In this document: in pieces, positions 1 through 9,054 of the stretch
How positions within the stretch are numbered: the stretch's first letter is position 1
Layout of the letters: each line of letters opens with the position of its first letter
Source: G965205525 sp965205525
Lineage (GTDB): Bacteria; Pseudomonadota; Gammaproteobacteria; JABABF01
NCBI GenBank assembly: GCA_965205525.1
Contig: OZ242171.1
Span: 930,001-994,000, forward strand
DNA length: 64,000 nt
Reading direction: 5' to 3'
Notes under the pieces: generated by a model
The model's database searches: none
Told to the model about the DNA's origin: nothing
The model's input: the letters and a program-made list of their open reading frames with translations, nothing else
Made by a program: the position numbers and the translations under genes

Positions 1-179
1 TGGTGGCGCTGCCCGGTCCCTCCGGGCGGGTGCTGGGAATCCATATGGCCGGAGAGGATGCGTCGGAGATCCTGCAGGGTTTTGCGGTGGCGATGAAAGC
101 TGGGGCCACGATGGCGGAGTTCAGAAGCACCATCGGGATCCACCCAACTGCGGCGGAAGAATTTGTCACCATGAAATAG
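1..179 (+). CDS. gor: Glutathione reductase, C-terminal end (5' truncated by window)
   Basis: The frame ending in TAG at 177-179 translates to a dimerisation-domain tail containing [19 protein letters not shown] and ending [14 protein letters not shown]. The pattern HMxGExAxEIxQG followed by TxGIHPTxAEEFVT is the C-terminal signature of glutathione-disulfide reductases and holds the active-site His-Pro-Thr and Glu that protonate the thiolate of the partner subunit. The enzyme reduces GSSG to GSH with NADPH in the cytoplasm. Only about 58 residues are present, so the FAD- and NADPH-binding parts lie upstream of the window. The gene converges on the protease gene that follows. Confidence 0.9.
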   Translation, partial: VALPGPSGRVLGIHMAGEDASEILQGFAVAMKAGATMAEFRSTIGIHPTAAEEFVTMK

Positions 180-180
180 C

Positions 181-214
181 CAGCGCCGTTCTCTTTTTTC
201 TTAGGCGCTGTTTT
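181..214 (+). terminator. Possible terminator between gor and prc
   Basis: A 7-bp inverted repeat CAGCGCC (181-187) and GGCGCTG (204-210) is followed by TTTT. The loop is long (16 nt, itself T-rich), so the hairpin is only moderately convincing. It sits between two convergent genes, where a terminator is expected. Confidence 0.4.
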
Positions 215-249
215 CAGATGCGCCTTTTACCCGGTGACGGCGGGATCAA

Positions 250-2688
250 TTATTCGGCGACAATGGGATAAACCTTCTCCTGTCGGGTGCGAAAGAGATC
301 TGCGAAGGAGGGAGAGAGGGTGTCGGCATCTGCCAAGAGATTCATGCTGTCGATCAGGATCTCGCCCGCCTCAATCAGGAGATAGTCGCTGACTTCCTTG
401 TCGTCTTTCTCCTTGGTCGCGGACTTCTCTTTGCTTTTAGCCGCTGTGGAGAGGGTAGGGGAAGACTCTGCCGAGGATATTTTTTCCCCTTCCTCTTCCG
501 TCTCCTGTCCCGGTGCGGCACCGGCAGCTGCAGGCGTCGCCTCGGTATCGCCGGGCTCCTCTTTGGAGACGACGACCGCTGTTGAGGCCTTCGGCTCTGC
601 GCGCAGTTTCTCTAGGGCTTCACGCTCTTCCTTCTCCCTCTGGCGCTCCTCCTTGCGCAGCTCTTCGTTCAGGGAAAGACTCTTTGCCTTATCCCGTTTG
701 CTCTGCCAGTGCTCGGCGCGCCTTGCCAGATAGACAAACTCCGGATGCTTTGCGGTTCGCGCTGCGTGGCGGCTTTGCAGCTCCGGGCGAATGGCAAAAA
801 TCCGGTTGTAGCGATGATGGTGCAGGGGGGTGATCCGATCCCAGGGGAGGGTGTTTTCATGGACGCTCTCGCCGTAGTGCTCCGCATCGTATATGGGCGG
901 GTACAGCACATCGGGGATGATCCCGCGCAGCTGAGTGCTGTTCCCGGAAATCCGATAAAACTTGGCGTCGGTGATTTTCATCTGCCCCGAAGAGAGCCGG
1001 TGCAGGGATTGCACGGTGCCCTTGCCGAAGGAAGGCCCGCCGATGATCACGCCCCGGCCGTAGTCTTGAATAGCACCGCTGAAAATTTCCGAGGCAGAGG
1101 CGCTGAGCCGGTTGATCAGCACCGCCAGCGGCCCTTCGTAGTGGGGACTGGAGCGAAACTTGCCCTGGCGGGACAGCCTGCGCACGCTGTGGCGCACCTG
1201 CACGGTAGGGCCCCTGTCTATGAAGAGGCCGACCAGGGAGTTTGCTTCCAGCAGGGAGCCGCCGCCATTGTCCCGCAGGTCCACGATAATTCCGTCTACA
1301 TTCGCCTCCTGCAGCTCTTCTAATATCTTGGCCACGTCGCGGCTGGTGCTCCGGTAGTTGGCTTCTCTCTTCTGCATGCCGCGAAAGTCCAGATAAAAAG
1401 AGGGCAGATCAATAATGCCCAGGGTGAAGATGCTGCCGTTGCGCTCCAGCTCCAGAATGCGCTTGCTCGCCCCCTGTTCTTTGAGCTGAACTTTGTTGCG
1501 CACGATGGGGATCATCTTTGCCGTCTCCAGGGTCTTCTCGCCGGCGGGCAGCACCCGCAGCAGCACGCTGGAGCCCCGGGGGCCACGGATCTTCGGGATG
1601 ACATCGTCCAAGCGCCAGCCGACGATATCCTCCAATGGATTTTCTGCTCCCTGGGAAATGCCGATGATGCGATCCCCGGGCTGCAGATCTCCCTGCAATT
1701 CTGCCGGTCCGCCTGGCACCAGGCTCACCACCTCCGTGTACTCGTCTCTAGAGCGCAGCATGGCGCCGATGCCCTCTAAGGAAAGGCTCATGTTGATATT
1801 GAAATTTTCTGCATTCCTAGGAGACATATAGTCCGTATGTGAATCATATAGTTGTGTATAAGAATTCATGTATACGCTTAATACATCCCGGGGCTTGGTC
1901 TTCTGGATCTGATCCAGGCGCTCCCGCAGCTTCTTGTCCATGTTTTTAAGGATTTTTTCCTCGGCATCTCCGGCTAAGCGCATCTCCAGCACCTGGGACT
2001 TGATCCGTTTGCGCCACAGATCATCGGCGATGGCGGCGGTTGCGGGGTAGGGTTCCTCGTCTCTCTCTAAGAGAACGCTCTCCTGCCGGGTGAAGTCAAA
2101 ACTCGCCAGATGTGAAGAGAAACCGTCAATTTCCTTCTGCAGCCGCGAGATGGCACGCTTGCGAAAGCGGTTGAACAGCAGATAAGCCGGCTTCAGATCA
2201 CCTCTTTTGAGGGCCTCGTCCAGCTGATGCCGGTAGAGCGCAAGCTCCTGTATATCCGCCTCTAGCAGCAGGTCCCGGTTTGGGTCTAAGCGGCTTAGGT
2301 ACTTGTCAAACAGGCGCGCTGAAAGCTGATTGTTCAGGGGGACATCTTTGAAGTGGTAGCGATCCAGGTAGCTGACCACTTCCCGGCAAACCTTGGACTG
2401 ACCCGGGACGGGCTCGAGAGGCGTGTAGACCCAGGGCTGTGCTTCCTGGTCCGGGGATGCAGAAGTTTCTGCAGCGGTTGAAGCTGCCGGTTCCAGAGCG
2501 GGAGCCGACGCTGGCAGTTCGGACTGGGAGAAGGCGGATGGGGGCAGCGCTGTCCCCAGCAGCAGTGAGAGCAGCAGAACCGAGGGGGCTAAGGGGAAGA
2601 AATTCGGCCAGCTGCTTCCGAAATATCGGCAAAGAGACCCTTCAGGGGCTCTGTCACGCTTAGATGTGGGCGGGTATATGCTGTTCAC
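250..2688 (-). CDS. prc: Carboxy-terminal processing (tail-specific) protease, S41 family
   Basis: Periplasmic serine protease that degrades or trims proteins from the C terminus. The 812-residue product has a hydrophobic export segment at about residues 32-52, a PDZ domain at about 305-385 and an S41 catalytic core. Ser531 in LSASASEIF and Lys556 in FGKGTVQ have the 25-residue spacing of the Ser-Lys dyad of E. coli Prc. The C-terminal region is longer than in E. coli (682 residues) and includes a Lys/Glu/Ala-rich low-complexity stretch at about 650-770. The start is GTG with no clear ribosome binding site, so the N terminus is uncertain. It stands alone, convergent with gor. Confidence 0.93.
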   Translation of the reverse strand: MNSIYPPTSKRDRAPEGSLCRYFGSSWPNFFPLAPSVLLLSLLLGTALPPSAFSQSELPASAPALEPAASTAAETSASPDQEAQPWVYTPLEPVPGQSKVCREVVSYLDRYHFKDVPLNNQLSARLFDKYLSRLDPNRDLLLEADIQELALYRHQLDEALKRGDLKPAYLLFNRFRKRAISRLQKEIDGFSSHLASFDFTRQESVLLERDEEPYPATAAIADDLWRKRIKSQVLEMRLAGDAEEKILKNMDKKLRERLDQIQKTKPRDVLSVYMNSYTQLYDSHTDYMSPRNAENFNINMSLSLEGIGAMLRSRDEYTEVVSLVPGGPAELQGDLQPGDRIIGISQGAENPLEDIVGWRLDDVIPKIRGPRGSSVLLRVLPAGEKTLETAKMIPIVRNKVQLKEQGASKRILELERNGSIFTLGIIDLPSFYLDFRGMQKREANYRSTSRDVAKILEELQEANVDGIIVDLRDNGGGSLLEANSLVGLFIDRGPTVQVRHSVRRLSRQGKFRSSPHYEGPLAVLINRLSASASEIFSGAIQDYGRGVIIGGPSFGKGTVQSLHRLSSGQMKITDAKFYRISGNSTQLRGIIPDVLYPPIYDAEHYGESVHENTLPWDRITPLHHHRYNRIFAIRPELQSRHAARTAKHPEFVYLARRAEHWQSKRDKAKSLSLNEELRKEERQREKEEREALEKLRAEPKASTAVVVSKEEPGDTEATPAAAGAAPGQETEEEGEKISSAESSPTLSTAAKSKEKSATKEKDDKEVSDYLLIEAGEILIDSMNLLADADTLSPSFADLFRTRQEKVYPIVAE

Positions 2689-2699
2689 TTGTTATTTTA

Positions 2700-2715
2700 C
2701 ATAATATATATTATG
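2700..2715. promoter_or_regulatory. 16-bp perfect AT palindrome upstream of prc
   Basis: CATAATATATATTATG is its own reverse complement and lies about a dozen bases before the GTG start of prc. It could be an operator or part of the promoter, but AT-only palindromes also arise by chance. No clear -35/-10 pair was found around it. Confidence 0.3.
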
Positions 2716-2816
2716 CGCAATGATTACAGGGGGTCCGGGCTGCCCAGTGTACTTCTCCCGCTTCTGGAAATCAAAAGCCATTCCTGTCTTTTGACCGCGG
2801 TTTCCTCACATTGGTG

Positions 2817-2929
2817 CAGGCTGCAGCTGAGCGAATGCTTGTCGCTGCTGTTCCAAGGCCCTTCCCGGCCCAGGACAGATCTTGCAGCCTCGCCTCAATC
2901 AGGCGGTCGGCGATGGAATATCCCCCGGG
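2817..2929. repeat. Tandem duplicate of the nudC 3' end, outer copy
   Basis: These 113 bp match 2941-3053 at an offset of 124 bp with about five mismatches. In this outer copy the nudC stop codon is lost (TCA on the plus strand has become CCA). The copy lies beyond the true nudC stop and so is a non-functional remnant of a local tandem duplication. Confidence 0.9.
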
Positions 2930-2940
2930 GTTTCATAGCG

Positions 2941-3053
2941 CAGGCCGTAGCTGAGCGGATGCTTGTCGCTGCTGTTCCAAGGCCCTTCCCGGCTCAGGAC
3001 AGATCTTGCAGCCTCGCCTCAATCAGGCGGCCGGCGATGGAATATCCCCCGGG
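2941..3053. repeat. Tandem duplicate of the nudC 3' end, inner copy
   Basis: This is the copy that contains the in-use end of nudC, with its stop at 2994-2996. It pairs with 2817-2929. An 11-bp spacer separates the two copies. Confidence 0.9.
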
Positions 3054-3872
3054 CACAAAGGGCAGCTGGTCGTGCCGCCACCAGTTGGCATCGGCGATCT
3101 CCTCCGGATTCGGCCGCAGTTCTCCTGCCTTGTATTCGGCGAAGAAACCCAGCATCAGCTGGTTGGGAAATGGCCAGGGCTGGCTGCCGAAATAGCGCAG
3201 ATTGTGCACTTCCAGTCCCACTTCCTCATGGATTTCCCGATGTACGGCGGCCTCCACGCTTTCGCCGACCTCCACAAAGCCCGCCAGGGTGCTGTACATG
3301 CCTTCCGGGTGAGCATTGCCCCGGGCCAGCAGCAGTTCCTTGCCGCGGCTGACCAGCATGATGACACAGGGTGACAGACGCGGGTAAAAGCGGATTTCGC
3401 AGTGCGGACAGTGCCGCGCCGGTTCCCCCAGCGTGTCCACCAGGGATTCGGTCGTCTTGCCGCAGCGCCCGCAGTGGCGGTGATCCCTGTCCCAGCCCAC
3501 GATCTGCATCGCGCGGCCTGCCGCCGACAGCGTGCTCTCGTCCGTGCGCAGCAGCAGCTCGTACAGGTTGCACAGGGTAATGCCCGGCGGCAGAGAGGTC
3601 TCTTGCGGCAGTGTCCAAGCGATGCAGTCATGCCTGCCCAAGCGCCCCAGATAATGCTGTTTCTCGGCCTGTATGCCGAGGGCTTCCATCTCTGCCTTTG
3701 AGGATGGCTGCCAAGGACCGCTGCCGTCCTGCACGGCGAGGCGGTTTCCGATTACGGGAAAGCACAGGGGCTCGCAAAGCGCTTTTGGAAACCGAATAGC
3801 AGGCTGAAACGAGGATGCGGCCATGTCTGGAAATGCACCGGGGCATGCAGAGAATGCCCTGTATGTTACCAT
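2994..3872 (-). CDS. nudC: NADH pyrophosphatase / NAD-cap hydrolase
   Basis: Nudix hydrolase that splits NAD(H) to NMN(H) and AMP and, in E. coli, removes NAD caps from RNA. Visible features are a zinc ribbon (CGRCG then CPHC), a complete Nudix box (GFVEVGE followed by REIHEEVGLEV) and the downstream SQPWPFP motif that marks NADH-specific members. The open frame reaches 3932, but that start has no ribosome site and overlaps the divergent nhaB start. The ATG at 3870-3872 is preceded by AAGGGGG and gives 292 residues; the ATG at 3822-3824 gives 276, nearer the 257 of E. coli. The 3' end has been tandemly duplicated downstream. Confidence 0.9.
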   Translation of the reverse strand: MVTYRAFSACPGAFPDMAASSFQPAIRFPKALCEPLCFPVIGNRLAVQDGSGPWQPSSKAEMEALGIQAEKQHYLGRLGRHDCIAWTLPQETSLPPGITLCNLYELLLRTDESTLSAAGRAMQIVGWDRDHRHCGRCGKTTESLVDTLGEPARHCPHCEIRFYPRLSPCVIMLVSRGKELLLARGNAHPEGMYSTLAGFVEVGESVEAAVHREIHEEVGLEVHNLRYFGSQPWPFPNQLMLGFFAEYKAGELRPNPEEIADANWWRHDQLPFVPGGYSIAGRLIEARLQDLS

Positions 3873-3930
3873 TCCCCCTTGAATTTCCTGTTCCTCGCAC
3901 GTTGTTGCGAGTTGAGTTCTGCGGTCTGCC

Positions 3931-5415
3931 ATGCAGCGTGCTACTTTTCATAATTTTTTGGGCTCTAGCCCCAACTGGTACAAATTCCTTATCGTCGGCT
4001 TCCTGCTGCTGAACCCTCTCGCCCTATGGACCCTGGGCCCATTTTTCACTGGCTGGATACTGGTGCTGGAGTTTATTTTCACGCTGACCATGGCGCTCAG
4101 GTGCTATCCCCTGCAGCCGGGCGGGCTGCTTGCCCTGGAGGCGCTCCTGCTCGGCATGTCTTCCCCCGAGCATGTTCTGCAGGAGATTATTCACAACATT
4201 GAGGTGCTCCTTCTCCTGATGTTCATGGTGACAAGCATCTATTTCATGCGTGATCTGCTGCTTTTCATTTTTACCCGCCTCCTGCTCGGCATACAATCCA
4301 AACGCCTGCTGTCCCTATTCTTCTGCGCCGCCGCCGCCGTCCTCTCTGCTTTCCTGGACGCACTGACGGTAACCGCTGTGCTGATCGCCGTCTGCACGGG
4401 TTTTTATCGGGTGTATCAGAAGAGCGCGGCAGACCAGCCGGAGAAATTTCTAGGAGAGCAAGGTGAAGCGCTGGCCCGGAAGAAAGAACAGGATCTGCAG
4501 CAGTTTCGTAAATTCCTGTGCGACATCGTCATGCACGGAGCGGTGGGCACGGCTCTCGGCGGCGTCTGCACTATAGTCGGCGAGCCCCAGAACCTGCTTA
4601 TCGGCCATCGGCTGGGCTGGAACTTCATGGAGTTCTTTCTGCAGATGGCGCCGGTTACCCTGCCGGTGGTCGGCACCGGTCTTCTCACCTGCTTCCTGCT
4701 GGAAACCGCCGGCCTGTTCGGCTACGGCATCCAGATGCCGGAGACAGCGCGCCAGGCCATGCAGCAGCATTACCAGGAGCAGCAGGCGCACTTCGGACCG
4801 CGGGAAAAGAACCTGCTTATAATTCAGGCGGTGATCGCTCTCGTGCTGGTTTTCAGCCTCGCCTTTCATATTGCCACGGTGGGACTGATCGGCCTGATGA
4901 TCATCGTGCTTTTGACCTCCTTTACCGGCGTCGTGGAGGAGCACAGACTGGCGCCGGCATTTGAAGAGGCCATGCCCTTCACCGCCCTGCTGGTGGTGTT
5001 TTTCGTCGTCGTATCCGTCATCGCCGACCAGGGGCTGTTCGCTCCGATCATGCAGCAGGCCATCGCCATGGAGGGTGCCCAGCGGACCGGTGCACTCTTT
5101 GTAGCCAGCGGCATCCTGTCCATGGTGAGCGACAATGTATTTGTCGGCACCGTCTATATCAACGAGCTGGCAAAGATCCATGCTTCAGGCGTCATAGACC
5201 GCGCTGAATTTGAGCGCTTGGGAGTGGCCATCAACGTCGGCACCAATATTCCCAGTGTCGCCACCCCGAATGGCCAGGCTGCCTTTCTGTTTCTGCTTAC
5301 CTCCGGGCTCGCGCCGATGATCCATCTCTCCTACCTGCGCATGGTATGGCTGGCGCTGCCCTATACGGTGACCCTGACCTCTGTCGCTTTTGTCGTGCTG
5401 TACTTTCTGGTCTGA
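3931..5415 (+). CDS. nhaB: Na+/H+ antiporter NhaB
   Basis: Inner-membrane protein that exchanges cytoplasmic Na+ for external protons. The 494-residue product (E. coli 513) is strongly hydrophobic with about a dozen membrane segments. The N terminus HNFLGSSPNWYKFLIVGFL and the segment FLDALTVTAVLIAVCTGFY are typical of NhaB, as is GTNIPSVATPNGQAAFLFLL near the end. The ATG at 3931 overlaps the most upstream in-frame ATG of divergent nudC by two bases, so the two genes may share a compact divergent promoter region. It converges on dnaQ with only 9 bp between stops. Confidence 0.93.
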   Translation: MQRATFHNFLGSSPNWYKFLIVGFLLLNPLALWTLGPFFTGWILVLEFIFTLTMALRCYPLQPGGLLALEALLLGMSSPEHVLQEIIHNIEVLLLLMFMVTSIYFMRDLLLFIFTRLLLGIQSKRLLSLFFCAAAAVLSAFLDALTVTAVLIAVCTGFYRVYQKSAADQPEKFLGEQGEALARKKEQDLQQFRKFLCDIVMHGAVGTALGGVCTIVGEPQNLLIGHRLGWNFMEFFLQMAPVTLPVVGTGLLTCFLLETAGLFGYGIQMPETARQAMQQHYQEQQAHFGPREKNLLIIQAVIALVLVFSLAFHIATVGLIGLMIIVLLTSFTGVVEEHRLAPAFEEAMPFTALLVVFFVVVSVIADQGLFAPIMQQAIAMEGAQRTGALFVASGILSMVSDNVFVGTVYINELAKIHASGVIDRAEFERLGVAINVGTNIPSVATPNGQAAFLFLLTSGLAPMIHLSYLRMVWLALPYTVTLTSVAFVVLYFLV

Positions 5416-5424
5416 TCAGGGCGT

Positions 5425-6153
5425 TCAGGCGCTCTCCTGCTCCAGCCACAGGCAGTGTCCTTTCTCTGCGCTCTCTTTAACTTTTTGCAGGTAGGCGATG
5501 TGCGCCGCCTGCTCTTCCTCGCTTGCCCGCAGCACCCGCAAGGGTGTTTCTCCGGGCTGGCGGCGAATTTGTACCGGAGCAGCTCCGGTGCGGATACCGG
5601 TATCCTCATCCCGCGCCAGACCCAGCCGGGCCTGACCGCCGGACATTTTCAGATAAACCTGGGCCAGCAGCTCTGCATCCAGCAGTGCGCCGTGACGATC
5701 CCGCCCGCTGCTGTCCACCTGGTAGCGCCTGCACAGCTGATCTAAACTGTTCGTTATCCCGGGGTGCAGGGATCTGGCTATTTGCAGGGTGTCTGTAATG
5801 GCGGAGCAGCAGTCTGCAAGACTCTGTTTGCAGCCCGCCAGCTTCAGCTCTTTGTTGACGAACTCTATGTCAAACCCCGCATTGTGCATAAGGAGCTCCG
5901 CCCCTTCAATAAACTTCAGGAATTCTTCCATGCAGTCTTTAAACAGGGGTTTGTCCTGCAGAAAACTTGTTTTTATGCCGTGGATCTTGATCGCCCCCTC
6001 CCCCACTTCCCGCTCCGGGTTCAGGTACTGCTGGTAGCGGTTTCCGATTTTGCGATCTAAGAGCTCCACGCAGCCGATTTCTATGATGCGATCCCCCTTG
6101 CGGACAAACAGGCCGGTTGTCTCCGTATCCAGTATCACCTGCCGCACAGACAT
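5425..6153 (-). CDS. dnaQ: DNA polymerase III epsilon subunit (3'-5' proofreading exonuclease)
   Basis: Proofreading subunit of the replicase. The 242-residue protein has the three DEDDh exonuclease motifs: ExoI ILDTETTGL, ExoII HNAGFDIEFVN and ExoIII HGALLDAELL. The C-terminal part after about residue 185 should carry the alpha-binding segment. It lies 4 bp downstream of rnhA on the same strand. In E. coli the same two genes are adjacent but divergent; here they are co-oriented. Confidence 0.95.
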   Translation of the reverse strand: MSVRQVILDTETTGLFVRKGDRIIEIGCVELLDRKIGNRYQQYLNPEREVGEGAIKIHGIKTSFLQDKPLFKDCMEEFLKFIEGAELLMHNAGFDIEFVNKELKLAGCKQSLADCCSAITDTLQIARSLHPGITNSLDQLCRRYQVDSSGRDRHGALLDAELLAQVYLKMSGGQARLGLARDEDTGIRTGAAPVQIRRQPGETPLRVLRASEEEQAAHIAYLQKVKESAEKGHCLWLEQESA

Positions 6154-6157
6154 GGCG

Positions 6158-6643
6158 CTAGGTTCTCTTGCCAGGCACTGCTCCCTGCCCCTCGGGCAAG
6201 TGCTTTTTCTTCATCTTAAGCATGGCCGTACGGGCCAGCCCGTCCGCCCGCTCGTTGTCCTGGTGTCCGGCGTGACCCCGCACCCAGTGCCACTGCACCT
6301 TGTGCCTGCCGGCTGCTTTTTCCAGCATTTCCCAAAGGTCCCGGTTGCGCACCGGCCGGCGGGCACTGGTTTTCCAGCCATTTTTCTTCCAGGCGGGCAG
6401 CCATTCGGTGATGCCGCGCCGCAGGTAAGTGGAATCCGTGTACAAATCCACTTCGCAGTTGCGCTTCAGGGCCCGCAGGGCGGAGATGGCCGCCATCAGC
6501 TCCATCCGGTTGTTGGTGGTGACCTGCTCAGCGCCGCAGATTTCCCGCTCCGTGCCGTCATAGCGGAGCAGCGCGCCCCACCCCCCTACTCCCGGATTGC
6601 CGGAGCAGGAGCCGTCTGTGTAGATCTCTACGCCCCTGCTCAT
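6158..6643 (-). CDS. rnhA: Ribonuclease HI
   Basis: Cleaves RNA in RNA:DNA hybrids. The 161-residue protein has all catalytic residues of the family: Asp in [12 protein letters not shown], Glu in [10 protein letters not shown], Asp in YTDSTY, and the His/Asp loop [12 protein letters not shown]. Cotranscribed with dnaQ (4-bp gap). The start ATG is well placed for the conserved beta-1 strand [12 protein letters not shown]. Confidence 0.95.
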   Translation of the reverse strand: MSRGVEIYTDGSCSGNPGVGGWGALLRYDGTEREICGAEQVTTNNRMELMAAISALRALKRNCEVDLYTDSTYLRRGITEWLPAWKKNGWKTSARRPVRNRDLWEMLEKAAGRHKVQWHWVRGHAGHQDNERADGLARTAMLKMKKKHLPEGQGAVPGKRT

Positions 6644-6800
6644 GCCGGGGACGCCCAGGGCGCAAATGAAGCAGGCGGGAAGAGGCAGAGGCCGAGCGCG
6701 CCGCGCCTCTTTCCCTCGAAGGGAAAAGACTGGAGGGAATAGGTTCTCGGCACGGCGGGCGACAAAAATAGTCTCAATACAGGATGGCGCAGATATTCAT

Positions 6801-6806
6801 TATAAT
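6801..6806 (+). promoter_or_regulatory. Candidate -10 box for gloB
   Basis: An exact TATAAT lies 23 bases before the gloB start inside a short AT-rich patch (6790-6812) between divergent rnhA and gloB. The overlapping ATTATA at 6798-6803 reads TATAAT on the other strand and could serve rnhA. No good -35 element is seen at the right distance on either strand, so this is tentative. Confidence 0.35.
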
Positions 6807-6828
6807 AACTTGGCAGGAGCCCATACCA

Positions 6829-7614
6829 ATGCTGACACTTCACCCCATACCTGCATTTCAGGACAACTATTTATGGCTGCTGTACCGGGAGGGCCGGGAC
6901 AGTGCGGTGGTGGTTGACCCGGGAGATGCGCTCCCAGTGCAGGAAGAGCTGAAGCGCCGGGGGCTGACCCTTTCGGCCATCCTGGTAACCCATCACCATT
7001 TAGACCACACCGGCGGCCTGAAGGGGCTGCTCACCGAGGGGCGGGTGCCGGTTTATGGCCCCTGCAATGCCGAGATACCGGAGGTCAGCCATTCTTTGAA
7101 TGCCGGTGACAGGGTGGAGGTGCTCGGGGAAGAATTTGAAGTGCTGAGCGTGCCGGGGCATACCATGGACCACATCGCCTATTTCCGCCCGGCAGACGAG
7201 CAGGACGCCCCCATTCTCCTGTGCGGTGATACCCTCTTTGCCGGCGGCTGCGGGCGGCTGTTTGAAGGCACCCCAGAGATAATGTGGCAGTCCTTGGAGC
7301 GCATTCGCCAGCTGCCCCCGGAAACCCGGGTTTACTGCGCCCATGAATATACCTTGGACAACCTGCGCTTTGCCTGTACCGTGGAGCCCGAAAACCAGCA
7401 GCTTGCCGAGCGCTGGGAGAGAGAGCGGCAAAGGCGTGCGGAAGGGCGCCCTACCCTGCCCTCCACCATCGGCTTAGAGCAGGCCACCAACCCCTTTCTC
7501 CGCTGCCAGGAGGAGACAGTGCGCAGCGCCGTCGCCGCCCGCTCCAAGAGTGATCATGGCCAAGGGCCGGCTGCGGTTTTTGCCGAAGTTCGCAGCTGGA
7601 AAGATAATTTTTAA
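6829..7614 (+). CDS. gloB: Hydroxyacylglutathione hydrolase (glyoxalase II)
   Basis: Hydrolyses S-lactoylglutathione to lactate and glutathione in methylglyoxal detoxification. The metallo-beta-lactamase fold is shown by THHHLDHTGG, GHTMDHIAYF, GDTLFAGGCGRLFEG and HEYTLDNLRFA, which supply both metal sites and the glutathione contacts. The frame is open from 6784, but the start at 6829 (MLTLHPIPAFQDNY) matches the family N terminus and has AGGAG about 11 bases upstream; it gives 261 residues. Divergent from rnhA-dnaQ, a linkage also seen in enterobacteria. Confidence 0.93.
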   Translation: MLTLHPIPAFQDNYLWLLYREGRDSAVVVDPGDALPVQEELKRRGLTLSAILVTHHHLDHTGGLKGLLTEGRVPVYGPCNAEIPEVSHSLNAGDRVEVLGEEFEVLSVPGHTMDHIAYFRPADEQDAPILLCGDTLFAGGCGRLFEGTPEIMWQSLERIRQLPPETRVYCAHEYTLDNLRFACTVEPENQQLAERWERERQRRAEGRPTLPSTIGLEQATNPFLRCQEETVRSAVAARSKSDHGQGPAAVFAEVRSWKDNF

Positions 7615-7713
7615 ACTGTCCCTGCCTGCCGGTACGTTTTTTCAAATGGCGCGGGGCTGCCGCCGAGGTCGGCAGCCGGCTCGGCATGACAGGTGCGCTG
7701 AAGAGATAAAAGT

Positions 7714-9054
7714 ATGAATATAGCGGTAATAGGCACCGGTTATGTCGGCCTTGTAGCGGGGGCATGCCTTGCCAAGCTGGGCCACACAGTTTGCTGCGTG
7801 GATATAGATAGCGCCCGCATTGAAACGCTGAATGCCGGCGGCATTCCGATCTTTGAATCCGGTTTGGATGAGCTGATCAAGGAAGGTGTCAATGCGGGGC
7901 GCTTATCGTTCACCGCCGAATACAACGATGACGTGCGTGCAGCAAAAGTGGTTTTGATCACGGTTGCCACCCCCACTTCCGCTGACGGCATCCGCGCGGA
8001 CACCTCTGCGCTGTTTCATGCGGTTGAGCAGGTGGGGAATACTATTTCGGATTACACCCTGGTAGTAATCAAATCCACTATTCCCATCGGCACCCATGTC
8101 AGGGTGTCAGAGCAGCTGCAGAGAATATGCGGGCAAGAGAGCTTTGACATAGCGATCAATCCTGAATTTCTGCGGGAGGGAAACGGGGTGCAGGATTTTC
8201 TCAATCCCGACAGGATTATTGTGGGCACGAGCAACGAAAAAAGCAGGGGCATCATGGATGAACTGTATCGGGATTTCAAAGAGCGCAGCATTAATGTATT
8301 TCATACGGACATGGGAAATGCAGAACTCATCAAGTATGTCTCCAACTCCATACTCGCTGCCAGGATTACTTTCATCAACGAGGTCGCAGACCTCTGTCAA
8401 ATATTGGGCCTGAATATTAAAGATGTGGTGGAGGGGGTCGGGCTGGATCACCGCATCGGCAATAATTTCATGCAGGCGGGACCGGGCTTCGGCGGCTCCT
8501 GCTTTCCCAAGGATTCCCTGGAGCTGCTATCGGTTTCCTGGGCAAATAACTCTCCCCTGACTATTCTGCAAGCAGTGCTGGAGGCGAATCAGCGCAGGCA
8601 GGCATCCCTGATCAGAAAAATCATTGATACAATGGATTCAATGAAAAATAAGACTGTGGGCATCCTCGGCGTCACCTTCAAGGAGAATACAGACGATATG
8701 AGAAATTCCTTTGCCCTCAGCTTGATCCCGGCATTGCAGGCCAAAGAGGCAAAGATAAAGGCGTACGATCCAAAGGGCATGAAGAAGGCCAGTGAGCTGC
8801 TGCAGGGGGTGGACTGGTGCCCTGATGCCTGCGCGGCCGGCAAGGGAAGCGACCTGTTAATTATCCACACGGGATGGAAGGAATTCCAAAACTTGGACTG
8901 GCAGCGCATGCAGAAGGAGATGGCTTACCCGCTGGTTTATGATTTGAGGAATATCTGTGATCCCGCTGCCATGCTGGATCTCGGCTTTGACTATCATTCC
9001 ATCGGCCGGCCGCCGGTGCATCAGTCTGCCCCCCCCCCCCCGCTCCAAGCATAG
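7714..9054 (+). CDS. ugd: UDP-glucose 6-dehydrogenase family protein
   Basis: NAD-dependent oxidation of a nucleotide sugar (probably UDP-glucose to UDP-glucuronate) for surface polysaccharide. The 446-residue product begins with the Rossmann motif GTGYVGLVAGACLAKLGH and contains the catalytic cysteine in FGGSCFPKDS, NPEFLREG and the C-terminal GVTFKENTDDMRNS substrate-binding segment. Related UDP-ManNAc or GDP-mannose dehydrogenases cannot be fully excluded. It stands alone. The last codons run through a 13-C tract. Confidence 0.88.
   Translation: MNIAVIGTGYVGLVAGACLAKLGHTVCCVDIDSARIETLNAGGIPIFESGLDELIKEGVNAGRLSFTAEYNDDVRAAKVVLITVATPTSADGIRADTSALFHAVEQVGNTISDYTLVVIKSTIPIGTHVRVSEQLQRICGQESFDIAINPEFLREGNGVQDFLNPDRIIVGTSNEKSRGIMDELYRDFKERSINVFHTDMGNAELIKYVSNSILAARITFINEVADLCQILGLNIKDVVEGVGLDHRIGNNFMQAGPGFGGSCFPKDSLELLSVSWANNSPLTILQAVLEANQRRQASLIRKIIDTMDSMKNKTVGILGVTFKENTDDMRNSFALSLIPALQAKEAKIKAYDPKGMKKASELLQGVDWCPDACAAGKGSDLLIIHTGWKEFQNLDWQRMQKEMAYPLVYDLRNICDPAAMLDLGFDYHSIGRPPVHQSAPPPPLQA
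9029..9041 (+). repeat. 13-bp poly-C tract in the 3' end of ugd
   Basis: Thirteen consecutive C residues encode the prolines in SAPPPPLQA, eleven codons or fewer before the ugd stop. A length change of one would alter only the extreme C terminus. It could be a slippage-prone tract or a site of sequencing uncertainty. Confidence 0.85.
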
